Assembly: GCA_021030915.1 (NCBI GenBank)
Contig: JAGEMR010000175.1
Location: 1-54,162 of the forward strand
Length of the DNA: 54,162 nt
Direction: 5' to 3'
Source: Astrothelium macrocarpum
Lineage: Eukaryota > Ascomycota > Dothideomycetes > Trypetheliales > Trypetheliaceae
Shown one piece after another: positions 43,997 to 54,162 of the stretch (the stretch's first letter is position 1; every line of letters begins with the position of its first letter). Below the pieces are notes generated by a model, which saw nothing but the letters and a program-made list of their open reading frames with translations, made no database searches and had not been told where the DNA came from. Position numbers and translations under genes: made by a program.

Positions 43997-46624
43997 CAAG
44001 TCAAGCAAATAAGCCGCACATATATTACAACATTACAGCAGCTGGCACAATACACCAAGTGGCTCTCATCCTAAGCCATTTTGAGGTCTAATTTCACCTC
44101 TAGAATACTTAGGAGCACTTTCAGAGTCTCGTCTTCATCTTCATTTCCTTTACCATCTCGGGCCTATTGAGCAGTGTCGGAGGTCTTGGCCTGTAGCAGG
44201 AAGAAAGGTCAACTCACATAGCATGAGCTTGCCAAAACTTTTCTAGGAACTCTTTTTGGGTGACTTCTACTGATTCGCATTCATTGCCAAGAGACAGCTC
44301 ATCCAACAACCCATAGGAGTGAGTGGGCCGTGAATGCTCTTGTAGCCTCTCTCCCAAACTCCAATGTGCGCGAAACCTGCCCACGTGAGAAAGTCGTTTA
44401 CATTATTGTATCGGCCTATCTTTTCTTTTCCGGAATGCTGAGGTAGGATTTCCGAGCGCCTTGGCTATACAATATCCGGACCGACTGTCGCCCCTGTTGG
44501 CTTGACCAGCTTGGTCGAGTCTGAATAAACCTTCATGGATTACTCGCGCAACCTCAACTGCGGCATCGTCTTATGTTTCTCAAAGAGTACCAACCACAGG
44601 TGGAAGCTCGAAAAGCGGGAATGTGGTCTCCAGACAGATGCTTTCGTCGATGAGATTGAGGTCAAATTGCAATTTGAGCCGTTCAATTTGCTGAAAAGAT
44701 ATGTCAATAGCGGATACGCTTGACCGGATTGAGATGCGATTTGAGCAATTGTGAATCCTCACACGGAAAGATCCTCTCGCACATGCGTTTCCGATTCTGG
44801 TCAAAACAAGAGCGATGTGTTTCCGGGACTGTTGATGTCAAGTTCGGCATGGCATGCAACATGTGACACGCTGGCATTGATATCCCGAACAGAATGCAAA
44901 ATCTTGATTGTAAAGGGTTGATAAAGCTCGATCAAGTGAGTAGTATGTGGCTCAGGACTCTGTAAGTTGCATAAAGATTCATGCATTCGGCGTATTGCTT
45001 GTGATTCATATTTCTGTGAGAAGGTGGATTAGCTCACCAGCTGTTCGAGGAATGGCGATCAATGCCATCAACAAGGATGCTGTATCGGTCTTCTTCGAGT
45101 GTTTGGGCACATATGGTAAAGCCGAGAGACTGGGAACATAGGACGAGATAATTGAGCAAACACATTCTTCAAAGGGGCATCGCGTCCATTACCGCCTGCA
45201 TGTAAAGGTAGAAAGCCAACGAGACTGCTGGCGAGCCACCATAGGCAGGCTTCTAGGGCCGATTCAGTTTTTTTTGGAAATCGAAGATTTTCTAAGCTCG
45301 GTTTGGTAGCCGTACTCCACAGTCACGAAAGCAATTGCCGTTGTTTTTTAGTGCCTACCGCTTTCATTGAGGGAGCAAGTCTACTGAGTCGAGATAAGCC
45401 GACGACTATGCTTGATCATTGTTTAGTTTTAGAGTGCTTGAGCTCTGGGAGAGGTAGAGAATGAATCGAACTTTGTATGACAATGGTTGCATCCCATCGC
45501 TGATCAACTATGCAAAGGGATATTAATGGACCATAGGATGCCGATTCTTATACGTGTATTGCAGTCAAACCTCAATCGAAAACTCGAGCCTAAGCTCCAT
45601 AACAGCCTTGAAGCGAATAGAAGGGGTGTCTTTGCAGTCGAATGACAGAATACGGAAAATGCCACGAAATCCAAAAATGCGTGAGTCTGATACACTGTTA
45701 TGCTTCAAGCGTGATCACTGGTGGTAGCGCTGATGTTCTGGGTTTATGAGCAGCACTTGATTCCAGCATAGAATTGAGCTACTCAAGGCCGAAAGACACT
45801 CAGAAGAACGTGACAGTAAAAGGGGAAGGCATCTTCGCCAAAGCCTACCAGAAGATCTTTTGGAAGAGCTAGAATATCAAGCGGGAAGAAAGTGACCAAG
45901 TCATTCTAAACGATAAGGTCACAAGGCTATAATTGATCAGGAATGAAGACCAGCAGAGGAGAAAGAGACTGTAGGCGTGGAGTTAACAGACGACCCTAAA
46001 GCAGAGGATTACCAGGACGCATTTGATGCAGAAGGAGCAGAGGTGCTCGGGCACAATGTGGAGGCAAATGGCCAAGATTACTTGTTGCAAAAGTTTGTGT
46101 GGATTTTTTTAATCTCTGTGACGCTGTGCAGGAGTTCCTGATTAAAATTACAGTTATAGATCAGCTGTCGAAATTGGGGGTGAGATTGGTTTCGGTTTCG
46201 GTTTCGATCATGACAAAGTCCCCAGCTTACGTAATTAAGTCGCCCTCTACGGAGTACTCCGCACCTAACCTTCTAGGTACCTTATGAACATGAGTACAGA
46301 CCATGTAGCTATTGTGCCATTTTATCTAAGACTTTATACCAGCGGAGGGCCTGCATACCCATACTAGTGACGGATTAATTAGCAATCAAGAATGCCGCCG
46401 ACACCTTCATATTTCAGAGTTTTTTACCATCGAGTGTGGGTATCTCAAATTTAGTGCGCATTTTTCCTGTCGTCCTTGGGTATGACTCTTCAAAGTCACT
46501 AGTCATAGCTCGAATCACATAATGGTTTGATCTCGAAACACAATTTCATTCCAAGAAGCGATTTTGAACCGATCAGACATCATCGCTGAGGAATCAAATC
46601 TTTCGTTCCGATTTACAATTCGCC
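43997..46624. other. 2.6-kb stretch without an intact gene
   Basis: All frames are short. Decayed coding sequence is possible in two places: minus strand around 45,050-45,230, and plus strand about 45,965-46,135, where an acidic frame reads VELTDDPKAEDYQDAFDAEG and then meets stops. A small GGTTTC triplication lies at 46,188-46,205. No RNA gene or clear transposon is visible. Confidence 0.5.
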
Positions 46625-47575
46625 ATGGACAGCTCGAGCTTAAAATACGTCACTCTGGACGTGTTCACCTCATCCAGATTTGCCGGGAACCCTCTCGCAG
46701 TTGTTAGAATACCACAACACGTGTCAGTCACGCAAGAACAGAAGCAGCAGGTTGCTAGGGAGTTCAATTATTCCGAAACTACTTTCCTCCATGAAAGTGT
46801 TGAAGAGTCACATAATGAGTGGACGGTTGACATCTTTACCACGGATGTGGAGCTTCCTTTCGCAGGACACCCAACTATTGGCACTGCCTGTTATGCCCTC
46901 GGGGAACTAGGTGGACAGCACGATAATGAACAGATTCGAGGCAGGTTCTCGGTGAAAGCTGGTCCAATCGATCTTGTCTACAGCAATAAGAGAGCATCGG
47001 CATCTATTCCACATGACGTTCACATACACAAAGCAACTCTCAGTGCAGAGGACCTGTGTACTATCCAACCAGTGCTGCTGACTCTCAAGAATACCAAGCA
47101 CATCGAATTGTCGGAAAACTCTCACGCCGTTTCCATCGTTAAAGGAATGACATTTGCTCTAATCCAACTCCCTGATCTTGGCACGCTGAGTAGCGTAAGC
47201 ACTGAATCCAGATTCGCTAAACTCGAGCTTGATGAAGGTTGGGGCGCCTGGCATGGATTCTGCTATTATTACGTGCGACTGCCAGATTCTACAGACGGGA
47301 CTATCAATCTTCGGACAAGGATGATTGAGAGAGGTTTAGAAGACCCTGCAACGGGTTCTGCTGCAAGCGCTTTGACATCGTATCTTTCCATAAGTAGGAA
47401 GCATTCCGAGGGAGAAAAGACCAAGTTTCTCATTACCCAGGGAGTTGAAATGGGCAGGAGAAGTGAGATTCACATCACGATTACCATGAAAGACGAGGGG
47501 ATCATTGGCGAGGTTGTTCTTGAGGGAACTGCGGTGAAATTAATGGAGGGCCAAATCTCTCTTCCATCAAGCTAG
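46625..47575 (+). CDS. PhzF-family isomerase-like protein
   Basis: An intron-less frame of 316 residues, a normal length for the family. The N-terminal half has TLDVFTSSRFAGNPLAVV and NYSETTFL, whose Glu matches the acid/base residue of PhzF. TDVELPFAGHPTIGTACYAL follows, and the C-terminal half has GLEDPATGSAASALTSYL, the second signature. The fold is that of diaminopimelate epimerase; PhzF isomerises a dihydroxyanthranilate in phenazine synthesis. Most fungal members are not in phenazine pathways and their substrates are unknown. No phenazine genes are near. The active-site Glu and the DPATGS motif are intact, so it should be catalytically competent. Confidence 0.92.
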   Translation: MDSSSLKYVTLDVFTSSRFAGNPLAVVRIPQHVSVTQEQKQQVAREFNYSETTFLHESVEESHNEWTVDIFTTDVELPFAGHPTIGTACYALGELGGQHDNEQIRGRFSVKAGPIDLVYSNKRASASIPHDVHIHKATLSAEDLCTIQPVLLTLKNTKHIELSENSHAVSIVKGMTFALIQLPDLGTLSSVSTESRFAKLELDEGWGAWHGFCYYYVRLPDSTDGTINLRTRMIERGLEDPATGSAASALTSYLSISRKHSEGEKTKFLITQGVEMGRRSEIHITITMKDEGIIGEVVLEGTAVKLMEGQISLPSS

Positions 47576-47730
47576 AGACCCCAGGGATGCGTCGATTGGT
47601 TAGGAGGGCCGACGGAGCTTTTCTCATGCAAATATTTACATTGGAGTAGAATCTGCGCTTAGCTAAGTTGTCACCAAAGCCGAAATAATACAAATCTTGA
47701 AATACCCCCTTTTCATACTCTCAAGACAGC

Positions 47731-48823
47731 TCACTTCCCTTCCCTCTTCGCTTTCTCTACGCTACTCTGGGTAATATTCAGCCCTAACCCATTCGAGTCC
47801 AAATACACCTTATTCTGGCTGCGCTCTAAAACGCTGGCAATGTTGCGCGCATTCTCAAACTCTCGGAGGTCGACGTAGCTGCGGGATTTTTTGATGGCGT
47901 CACCAATGAGCTCAGCAGACCGGGCTTCACCAGTGGCGCGCACCACCATGGCTTGTTTTTCTTGTCGGGCTTTGTCGACGACAAAAGCAGCGCGCTGGGC
48001 TTCTTGCTGGGCGACTTGCTTGGCTTCGACGGCGGCGGTGAATTCGGGGGAGAAGGCGAGGTGCTGGAGGATGTTAGCTGAAAAGAAGTCTCTTCATGGA
48101 ACAGGCGAGCTTACAGTCAGTGATACATCGTCCAACATGATATTGAATCTTGCCGCTCTCTTCACTAGATTATCTCTGACCAGCCTACTCACATTCTCAC
48201 GCTGCGTGATCAACTGGCTGGCATTGAACTGGGCAACCACACTCTTAAGGACTTCGTTCACGATCGAAGGCAGCACTCGCTCGTCATAGTCAACACCCAG
48301 AGTGCGGTATATTTGCGGTAGAGCATCGACTCGCGGTCTTGACAATACACGACATGTAATGTTGACCATTTGAAGATCTTTTGTGCCAGTAAGGGATGCG
48401 ACGTTGCGAGGTTTTGCGCGTACATCGTAGATGACAGGAGTCTCGAACCAAGGTATACGGATGTGTGTTCCTTCACTCCTCATCAGTGCACCGTTCGAAT
48501 AAATCCAGCCGTAGAATGTGTAAAATACCTTCACTGTAGATCTCCTTCTGTACACCCCCTACCCTTGTGTACTTGATTGCTCTGTGACCACCATCCACTG
48601 CGCCGAATCAGCATATGATTGTAGTAGATGCAGAGTTTGACATACCGTTGTAGAGAGCGTTGGAGAAGAATACAACGCCTCCACCTAGAAGCAGCAAACC
48701 AGCCACTCCTCCAAAGACACCTCTAGGGCCTGGGCCACCGCCACCCTGACCGAAGCGACGCTGGGCTTGTTGCAGGCTTTGGTTTAACCTGCGCCATGTT
48801 TCCTGAGGACTTGGACCCGACAT
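47731..48823 (-). CDS. PHB2: Prohibitin 2
   Basis: Exons 48823-48646, 48597-48529, 48470-48115 and 48063-47731 give 311 residues. The N terminus carries a glycine-rich linker and a membrane anchor GVFGGVAGLLLLGGGVVFFS, then the SPFH/PHB domain (VDGGHRAIKYTRVGGVQKEI, EGTHIRIPWFETPVIYDVRA) and the coiled-coil (EFTAAVEAKQVAQQEAQRAA). The ending DSNGLGLNITQSSVEKAKRE is usual for Phb2. Phb1 and Phb2 form a ring in the mitochondrial inner membrane that holds m-AAA protease and cristae components. The longer N-terminal extension distinguishes it from Phb1. The introns are 48, 58 and 51 bp. Confidence 0.94.
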
Positions 48824-49268
48824 GATGGAGAAGAGTTGTGGTAGGTGGTGTTTATAGAGGAATGGTGACGGAGGAGAAATTCATGGACGGAGGTCGGCGA
48901 ATCGGAGAGCTCGAAGCTCATCGCAGCTTTAACGACACCTAGTCCAACTTTCTTTTACACATGGAACGTTTTCAGCTCAATCACCAAGGCCAGGTCCATG
49001 TTACTCACGAAGCTCTTCACTTTCATGAGATCAGAGTCCCTTCTAATCTTGTTACTGAAATCCGAAATTGTGTCATTGTTCTTACCATTACCATTGGCAT
49101 TGTAACCATTGTCCGAACCGTTTTAGACCATCGAAGACCTCCTAATCCCAGTTAATACTCCGTCGCCCACACATAATCGAGCCTTTTGCTATTCTGGGAT
49201 TGTCTCTTTTCATCTCTTTCCTCCCCTTGTCCATCCTCTTTCCACCAATCTCCCTCCACATCCTCAAA
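48824..49268. other. Divergent promoter, PHB2 / lectin
   Basis: A 64-codon plus-strand frame (48961-49155) with a hydrophobic end is present but unsupported. Otherwise this is the shared upstream region of two divergently transcribed genes. Confidence 0.45.
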
Positions 49269-50816
49269 ATGCCACCCTCAATATCCCGCTTTCCGCTCGC
49301 CTTTCTCCTCCTCCTCCTCTCTAGCTCCCTTACTACAGCGCAATCCCTCCTCGACAGCCTAAGCTTCGGCCACAAAGAGCCTCTCTCCCCTGGCGGCCAA
49401 GTCATTCCCAACTACCACATCTCGGGCGAAGGCGGCGACCCTCAAGTCTTCTCGGACCGTGTCATGCTCACTCCACCACACCCTGGCAACCGGCGCGGCG
49501 CGCTGTGGACAGAATCTCCGGCAGACCTGTCAGAGTGGACGGCGAGCTTAGATTTCAGGGCGTCGGGTCCTGAGCGGGCAGGTGGGAATCTGCAACTGTG
49601 GTTTGTGAAGAATGGGGAGCAAGCCGTGGGAAAGAGTAGTGTATATACGACAGGGCCATTTGATGGGTTGGCGTTGGTGTTTGATCAGTATGGAGGCCGA
49701 GGGGGCGGATTGAGGGGGTTTTTGAACGATGGGAGTGTGGATTACAAGACACATGCGAACCCGGATAGTCTGGCTTTTGGGCACTGTGATTATCCGTACA
49801 GGAATTTGGGCCGGTTCAGTAATTTGAAGGTGCAGAGTACACATGGCGGGCTCAAGGTTACCGTGGGTGAGAAGGTGTGCTTTGCTACTGATAAGGTACG
49901 GCCTTCCAATTCCATCTTTGGAGGACAGGAGAGGATACGAGCTTCGAGTCTAACATATAACCCAGATCACTCTCCCATCAGGGGGATACTACTTTGGCGT
50001 CACGGCTGCCAGCGCCGAGACGCCAGACTCCTTTGAAGTCAACAAACTCACCATCTCCTCCAGCTCCTCTCCGCAACAACCTCCAACCTCCCAACAACAG
50101 CAGCAACAACAGCAGCAACCGCCAACGCAGCAGCAACAACAACCCATCGCCAATGCCCCCAACCTCGACACCACCGACCTCACCAACCGCCTCACCCGCC
50201 TCTCCCAACAAACCGACCAACTCGCCTCTCAAATCCAGCAGCTCAGCCAGTCCCTCAACGACCGACACAACACGCTCGTCCGGCAAATCCAGCAGCAGAG
50301 CAGCAGCAGCTCGAACTCGAATCCGAGCTCCGACGCCAACGCCGATGCGAAGCTGAGCGATGTCGTGCGGAGGCTTGAGAGCATCGAGCGCTCCGTGACC
50401 GATATCAAGCGCGATGTCGAGGGCAAGGATTATAGCGAGCATCTTGCGAATCTGCATTCGAGTATTCGGGAGACGAGGGAGGGGTTGATGGGGAGTTTGC
50501 CGGGGAGTAAGTGATTCTTCCTTTTCTTTTTCTTTCTGACTTTGCAATTTTATCTGGTCTTTTCTTGGGCTTGCGGTCTGTTTCTCGATCTCAGTTCTCA
50601 TTTGTGCAAAGCCATGATGAGTTGTGATTTGTTAGTTGCTTCATTGTATAAGTACATTTGCTGACGAGAAGCTGCTTTCGCTTTATAGTGATCTCATCCT
50701 CGGCGCCTCGGATGGGCTTCTTCCTGTTCGTCGTCATCGCGTTTCAGGTCATGCTCGCGGGAAGCTACATTGTGTACAAGCGGCGGCGCGCGAATGCGCC
50801 GAAGAAATTTTTATAG
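49269..50816 (+). CDS. L-type lectin cargo receptor (Emp46/47, ERGIC-53 type)
   Basis: Exons 49269-49895, 49966-50506 and 50689-50816 give 431 residues. A signal peptide (FPLAFLLLLLSSSLTTAQS) precedes the legume-lectin-like domain with FGHKEPLSPGGQVIPNYHIS, GGNLQLWFVKNG and FDGLALVFDQYGG. A Gln/Pro-rich segment and a coiled-coil (TDQLASQIQQLSQSLNDRHN) follow, then one membrane helix (GFFLFVVIAFQVMLAGSYIV) and a short cytosolic tail ending KKFL, a KKxx COPI retrieval signal with hydrophobic ER-exit residues. It cycles between ER and Golgi carrying glycoproteins. The Gln run at the start of exon 2 is a CAG/CAA repeat. The last intron is long for this window (182 bp). Confidence 0.92.
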
Positions 50817-51659
50817 ATGAGAGCAAGGAAAGACCATTAGGGATTGGTTTCTTTGTTTCTTGACGTGGTACGTATGGAGCTTGCGCTTGTTTGTTTGTAC
50901 GCGACCATCTGTATATTAGTTTGGAGACTGGTATGATATCAAAGACGGAAAATTGTCTCATGTGTAAGATTAGAAAGCGTGCTTTTTCTTAGTAAGTTTC
51001 GCTTGTTGTATTCAGTTCTTTCATAAATAGCTAATGATTGCATTAATCATGATGCACTATCCTACTAATGCCAAGATAGATTGCAAATATTTGGTTTGTC
51101 TCGAACGAAAACCTTGAGAGCTTAAGGTCCAGTCTTGACCTTAATTTACAACGAATTACTACTCGACTTGTTCATTCAATTTTCTTCATCTTATTCTCCC
51201 GTGTTTCTCTAACAAGGCTATGTGCTACGGAATTTGCTGCCCGTTCTAGTTCAACTTGCCGTACCTTTAAGCCTCGAAGCGTCCGAATCGGGCCCGGGGA
51301 CTTGAGGTAGCGTCTAAAATGAGCATGCGCATAACCGAGCTGGGCCAAATCTTATTTGATACATGTTTAAAAACCAAAATTGATGCAGGTTTTATGCTTG
51401 AATTGTACTGCTAAAACCCCGTTTCGCGTCATTGCTGGGTGGCGGCTGCTTTGGCCCGTAGGCAACGAAATATGGGCAGCAAGGCAGACAGGCAGAAACG
51501 GCTACCAGCTTTGACAATTGGCTAGCTAGTTGATCCATACATATGAGCAGAGGATGTTGTGGTGGCAATGCGGGGGCTGGAGGCTTAGGAGTATCCACGG
51601 GTCCGTGCAACCCACGGATATCTGCAACACCAAGCTGCCGCTTCTAAGCAGTCCTTCCA
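50817..51659. other. Right margin without genes
   Basis: This is the 3' UTR side of the lectin gene, followed by a short gene-free margin before the AT-rich block. Frame 51392-51610 on the minus strand carries no motif. Confidence 0.5.
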
Positions 51660-52680
51660 CCTCCATTATCTCAACAACCACAATAATTACTAATTAAATA
51701 ATTAAATGATAATAATTGAAAAGGTTTATTGAAACATTTTATAATCTTAATTCAATCTAAAAAATATTATGATTGACATCAGATATACAAAGATCGATCT
51801 GATAATCATAAATCTCCGATTTCAGATAATTCTATATAATACGAATTCGATTTAAAAATTTAAATATTTATTAATCTTATAAATATTTACAAATTTTTTT
51901 TATAAAATTTAATCTCATTATAAAATTATTGAATTATCTATCATTATTCAAAAATCTCTTAATATTACTATTTTTTTTGAATATTTTATTCTGACTTCTG
52001 AATTCACTATTATTATCTCTTTAATTTATATTCATATTTTAATTATTTTTAAATTTTTTTATATTATTGTTATTTCATTTTTTGAATTTCTTTTTATAAT
52101 CATTGAATTTTTAATTTCTATTTTTTATTGATTATAATTATCTATTAAATTTTAATCTTTATTAATAAAAAAAATTATATAAAATTATTATTATCTTCTT
52201 CAAAAAATAATGATAATTTCTTATTTTAATAATAATAAATCTTTTCTTATTTCAAAAATTATTATAAATACAAATTCTCATATTTAAAATTTTTATTTTG
52301 AATTTAAAAATAAAATATTATATCATTAATTATTATTTTAATAATATTAAAATTCAGATTAAAAATTTTATATATGAATTTTTATATTTTGATAAAATTA
52401 TTTAAAAATCTATTTAATTATTTCTTGATTTTATTAAATATAATATCAAAATCAAATAATTATAATCTAATTTTTTTTCAAATATTTTTAATAATCTCAA
52501 AAATGAATATCTTTTAATATATATATCAAAATAATTTCAGAAAATCTCTTTTTATTATTTCCATTAAATTTATTATTATATAAAATATATAATCAAATAT
52601 TTATAAATAATAATTCATTAAAAAATTAAAATAATTCATATTAAATAACTGAAATTAATAAATCGAATAAAATAAAAAAA

Positions 52681-52780
52681 TTATAATATTAATTCGAATT
52701 ATTATAATACAATTCAAAAAAATATTAAAATTATAATATTAATTCGAATTATTATAATATAATTCAAAAAAATATTAAAA
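52681..52780. repeat. Tandem 50-bp AT-rich duplication
   Basis: Units 52681-52730 and 52731-52780 are identical except for one base: C at 52710 against T at 52760. The change turns CA into TA, the preferred RIP step. Confidence 0.85.
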
Positions 52781-53035
52781 ATATAAAAATCATGATTATT
52801 GATTATCAGAAATCTTTTTTTGAAATTATTCATAATTTTTATTTTTATAAATCAATCGAAAATATTCTTAAATCAATCAAAATCATAAATCTCAAAAATT
52901 TATTCTAAATCTAAATAATCAAAAAAACATTTTTAATTTTTAAAATTCTAAAATCAGATATTTTAATAATTATTTTATTTTATTTTATAAATAATATCAA
53001 ATAAAATATATAAATCATTTATATAACGTATAATA

Positions 53036-53068
53036 CAAGCGAGTCGGCCACCCAAGCGAGTCGGCCAC
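53036..53068. repeat. GC-rich 17-bp repeat, two copies
   Basis: The unit CAAGCGAGTCGGCCAC recurs at a spacing of 17 bp (starts 53036 and 53053) inside AT-rich DNA. Confidence 0.8.
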
Positions 53069-53389
53069 TTTTCCGCACTCTCGCATAATTCTTATTCAAA
53101 TCAAATTTTTTTCACATTTTATTATGATTCAAATTTGAAAAAAAAATAATTTTATTTTTATATTTCAGATATTTTAAAAGAATCTTAAATTAAATATTCG
53201 TTGTATGATAATTATATATAAAATTTTTCGTATGATATTTTAAAATTGATAATACGAAAAATTTTTATAATATAATATTCAATTTTATAATCAAAAATTT
53301 ATTAAATTAAAAAAATAAATATTTATATGATATATATTTGATTTGAATTTATAATAATTTTTTTTTTCGATATTATGATAACGTATCTG

Positions 53390-53473
53390 CATAGCGAGCG
53401 GACCATCATAGCGAGCGGACCATCATAGCGAGCGGACCATCATAGCGAGCGGACCATCATAGCGAGCGGACCA
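53390..53473. repeat. GC-rich 17-bp repeat, five copies
   Basis: The unit CATAGCGAGCGGACCAT is repeated without a mismatch four times, with a fifth copy that lacks the last base. It shares AGCGAG and CGG/CCA blocks and the period with the pair at 53036. Confidence 0.9.
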
Positions 53474-54162
53474 CCCGTACCCAATTATACGAATTTTTTT
53501 TTATCAATATAATAATATTTTATTATAATTATTAAAATTAATCGTTATTTTTTTTTTTTTAAAAAATTAAAGAATTTATTTGACAGATTCGCGTATAATA
53601 TTTAAATTATTTATAATTATTATAATATTATACGCACGGATTTTTATCGTTTATGCGATTGTTCTTTTTATATATATTATTTTTTCTAATTTCAATAATA
53701 TCTTTTTATAATTGTAATATATTTATTTCTGAAATATTAAATAATCCGCCAATATATAATCGAATTTTTTTAATTTTTCGATATTTATTTAATATTTCAT
53801 TTATTATATAAAAATTTTTATTTTTCATTTTTAATAATATTAATTTATATATTAATTTTAAAATATTTTTTATTTAAATATTAATTAAATTATATAATTG
53901 GATTGGAAAATTATTTTGATATTTTATGATTTTAAATTTTAGATTTATAGAATTTTATATTATATCTTTTATAATCCTAAATATATTTGAATTTATAAAT
54001 ATGATATTTATTAAATAAAAATTCAATAATATAAATATTCTAAATTTAAAATTTAATTAATTAATTATTTATTTTGAATTATACGAAATAAAATTAATTA
54101 TTTGAAATTCTATTTATATATTTTTTTTATTTATTAAAATAAAAAATATTTTTTTAAAAATA

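Larger units (their letters stand above)
51660..54162. repeat. AT-rich block, right edge
   Basis: The stretch is about 85% A+T with long A and T runs, many TA steps and no open frames of note. The change from normal composition is abrupt, within about 50 bases near 51,660. It fits an AT-rich isochore made by RIP. GC-rich 17-bp tandem repeats stand out inside it. The source transposons are not recognisable. Confidence 0.75.

Noticed and set aside
46188..46206. GGTTTC triplication as an interstitial telomere
   Set aside because: Fungal telomeres are usually TTAGGG, and three units of another hexamer are a simple repeat.
46625..47575. PhzF-like gene as evidence of phenazine synthesis
   Set aside because: No other phenazine gene is present, and fungal PhzF homologues are mostly of unknown function.
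53390..53473. CRISPR-like array
   Set aside because: The repeats are directly tandem with no spacers, in a eukaryotic genome.

Overview
The window is nuclear DNA of a filamentous ascomycete (Pezizomycotina). The evidence is the short GT-AG introns (mostly 48-100 bp) with CTRAY-like branch sites, and the fungus-specific genes: AUR1, a Mis14 kinetochore subunit, HET and NACHT-ankyrin proteins, and a Cys-rich PCA1-type metal pump. Two blocks of about 85% A+T flank it (1-290 and about 51,660-54,162). They look like isochores decayed by repeat-induced point mutation (RIP). The class cannot be fixed from sequence alone; Leotiomycetes is only a guess.

Layout. 0.3-9 kb is a gene-poor margin: relics of an amidase and of a rhodopsin-domain membrane protein, one intact cytochrome P450, a MITE with TA target duplication, a C2H2 zinc-finger gene without a visible first exon, an inverted duplication, a strong hairpin and minisatellites. 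10.7-18 kb holds a PCA1-like P1B ATPase, a fragment of a Cys-rich protein and a single-span surface protein. 18.5-33.7 kb is a conserved housekeeping block: CMR1, a divergently transcribed Mtf2-like mitochondrial protein, the trehalose-6-phosphate phosphatase TPS2, the inositol phosphorylceramide synthase AUR1, a Swi5/Ace2-type regulator, the ubiquitin-S27a fusion and Mis14/NSL1. 34.3-44 kb is an accessory block: a 1164-aa HET-domain membrane protein, a flavin monooxygenase and an NLR-type NACHT-ankyrin protein with nearly identical repeats. After a 2.6-kb decayed gap come a PhzF-like protein, prohibitin 2 and an Emp47-type cargo lectin, then the right AT-rich block.

The most interesting parts are (i) the HET/FMO/NLR island between housekeeping genes, which resembles a non-self recognition locus with a repeat array able to diversify quickly; (ii) the mobile and duplicated DNA at 5.7-7.5 kb, where two copies of one exon differ mainly by transitions; and (iii) GC-rich tandem repeats with the same 17-bp period lying in or beside both AT-rich flanks.

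Splice sites were assigned by eye from GT-AG signals, reading-frame continuity and known family motifs. All family names come from recognised motifs, not from searches.
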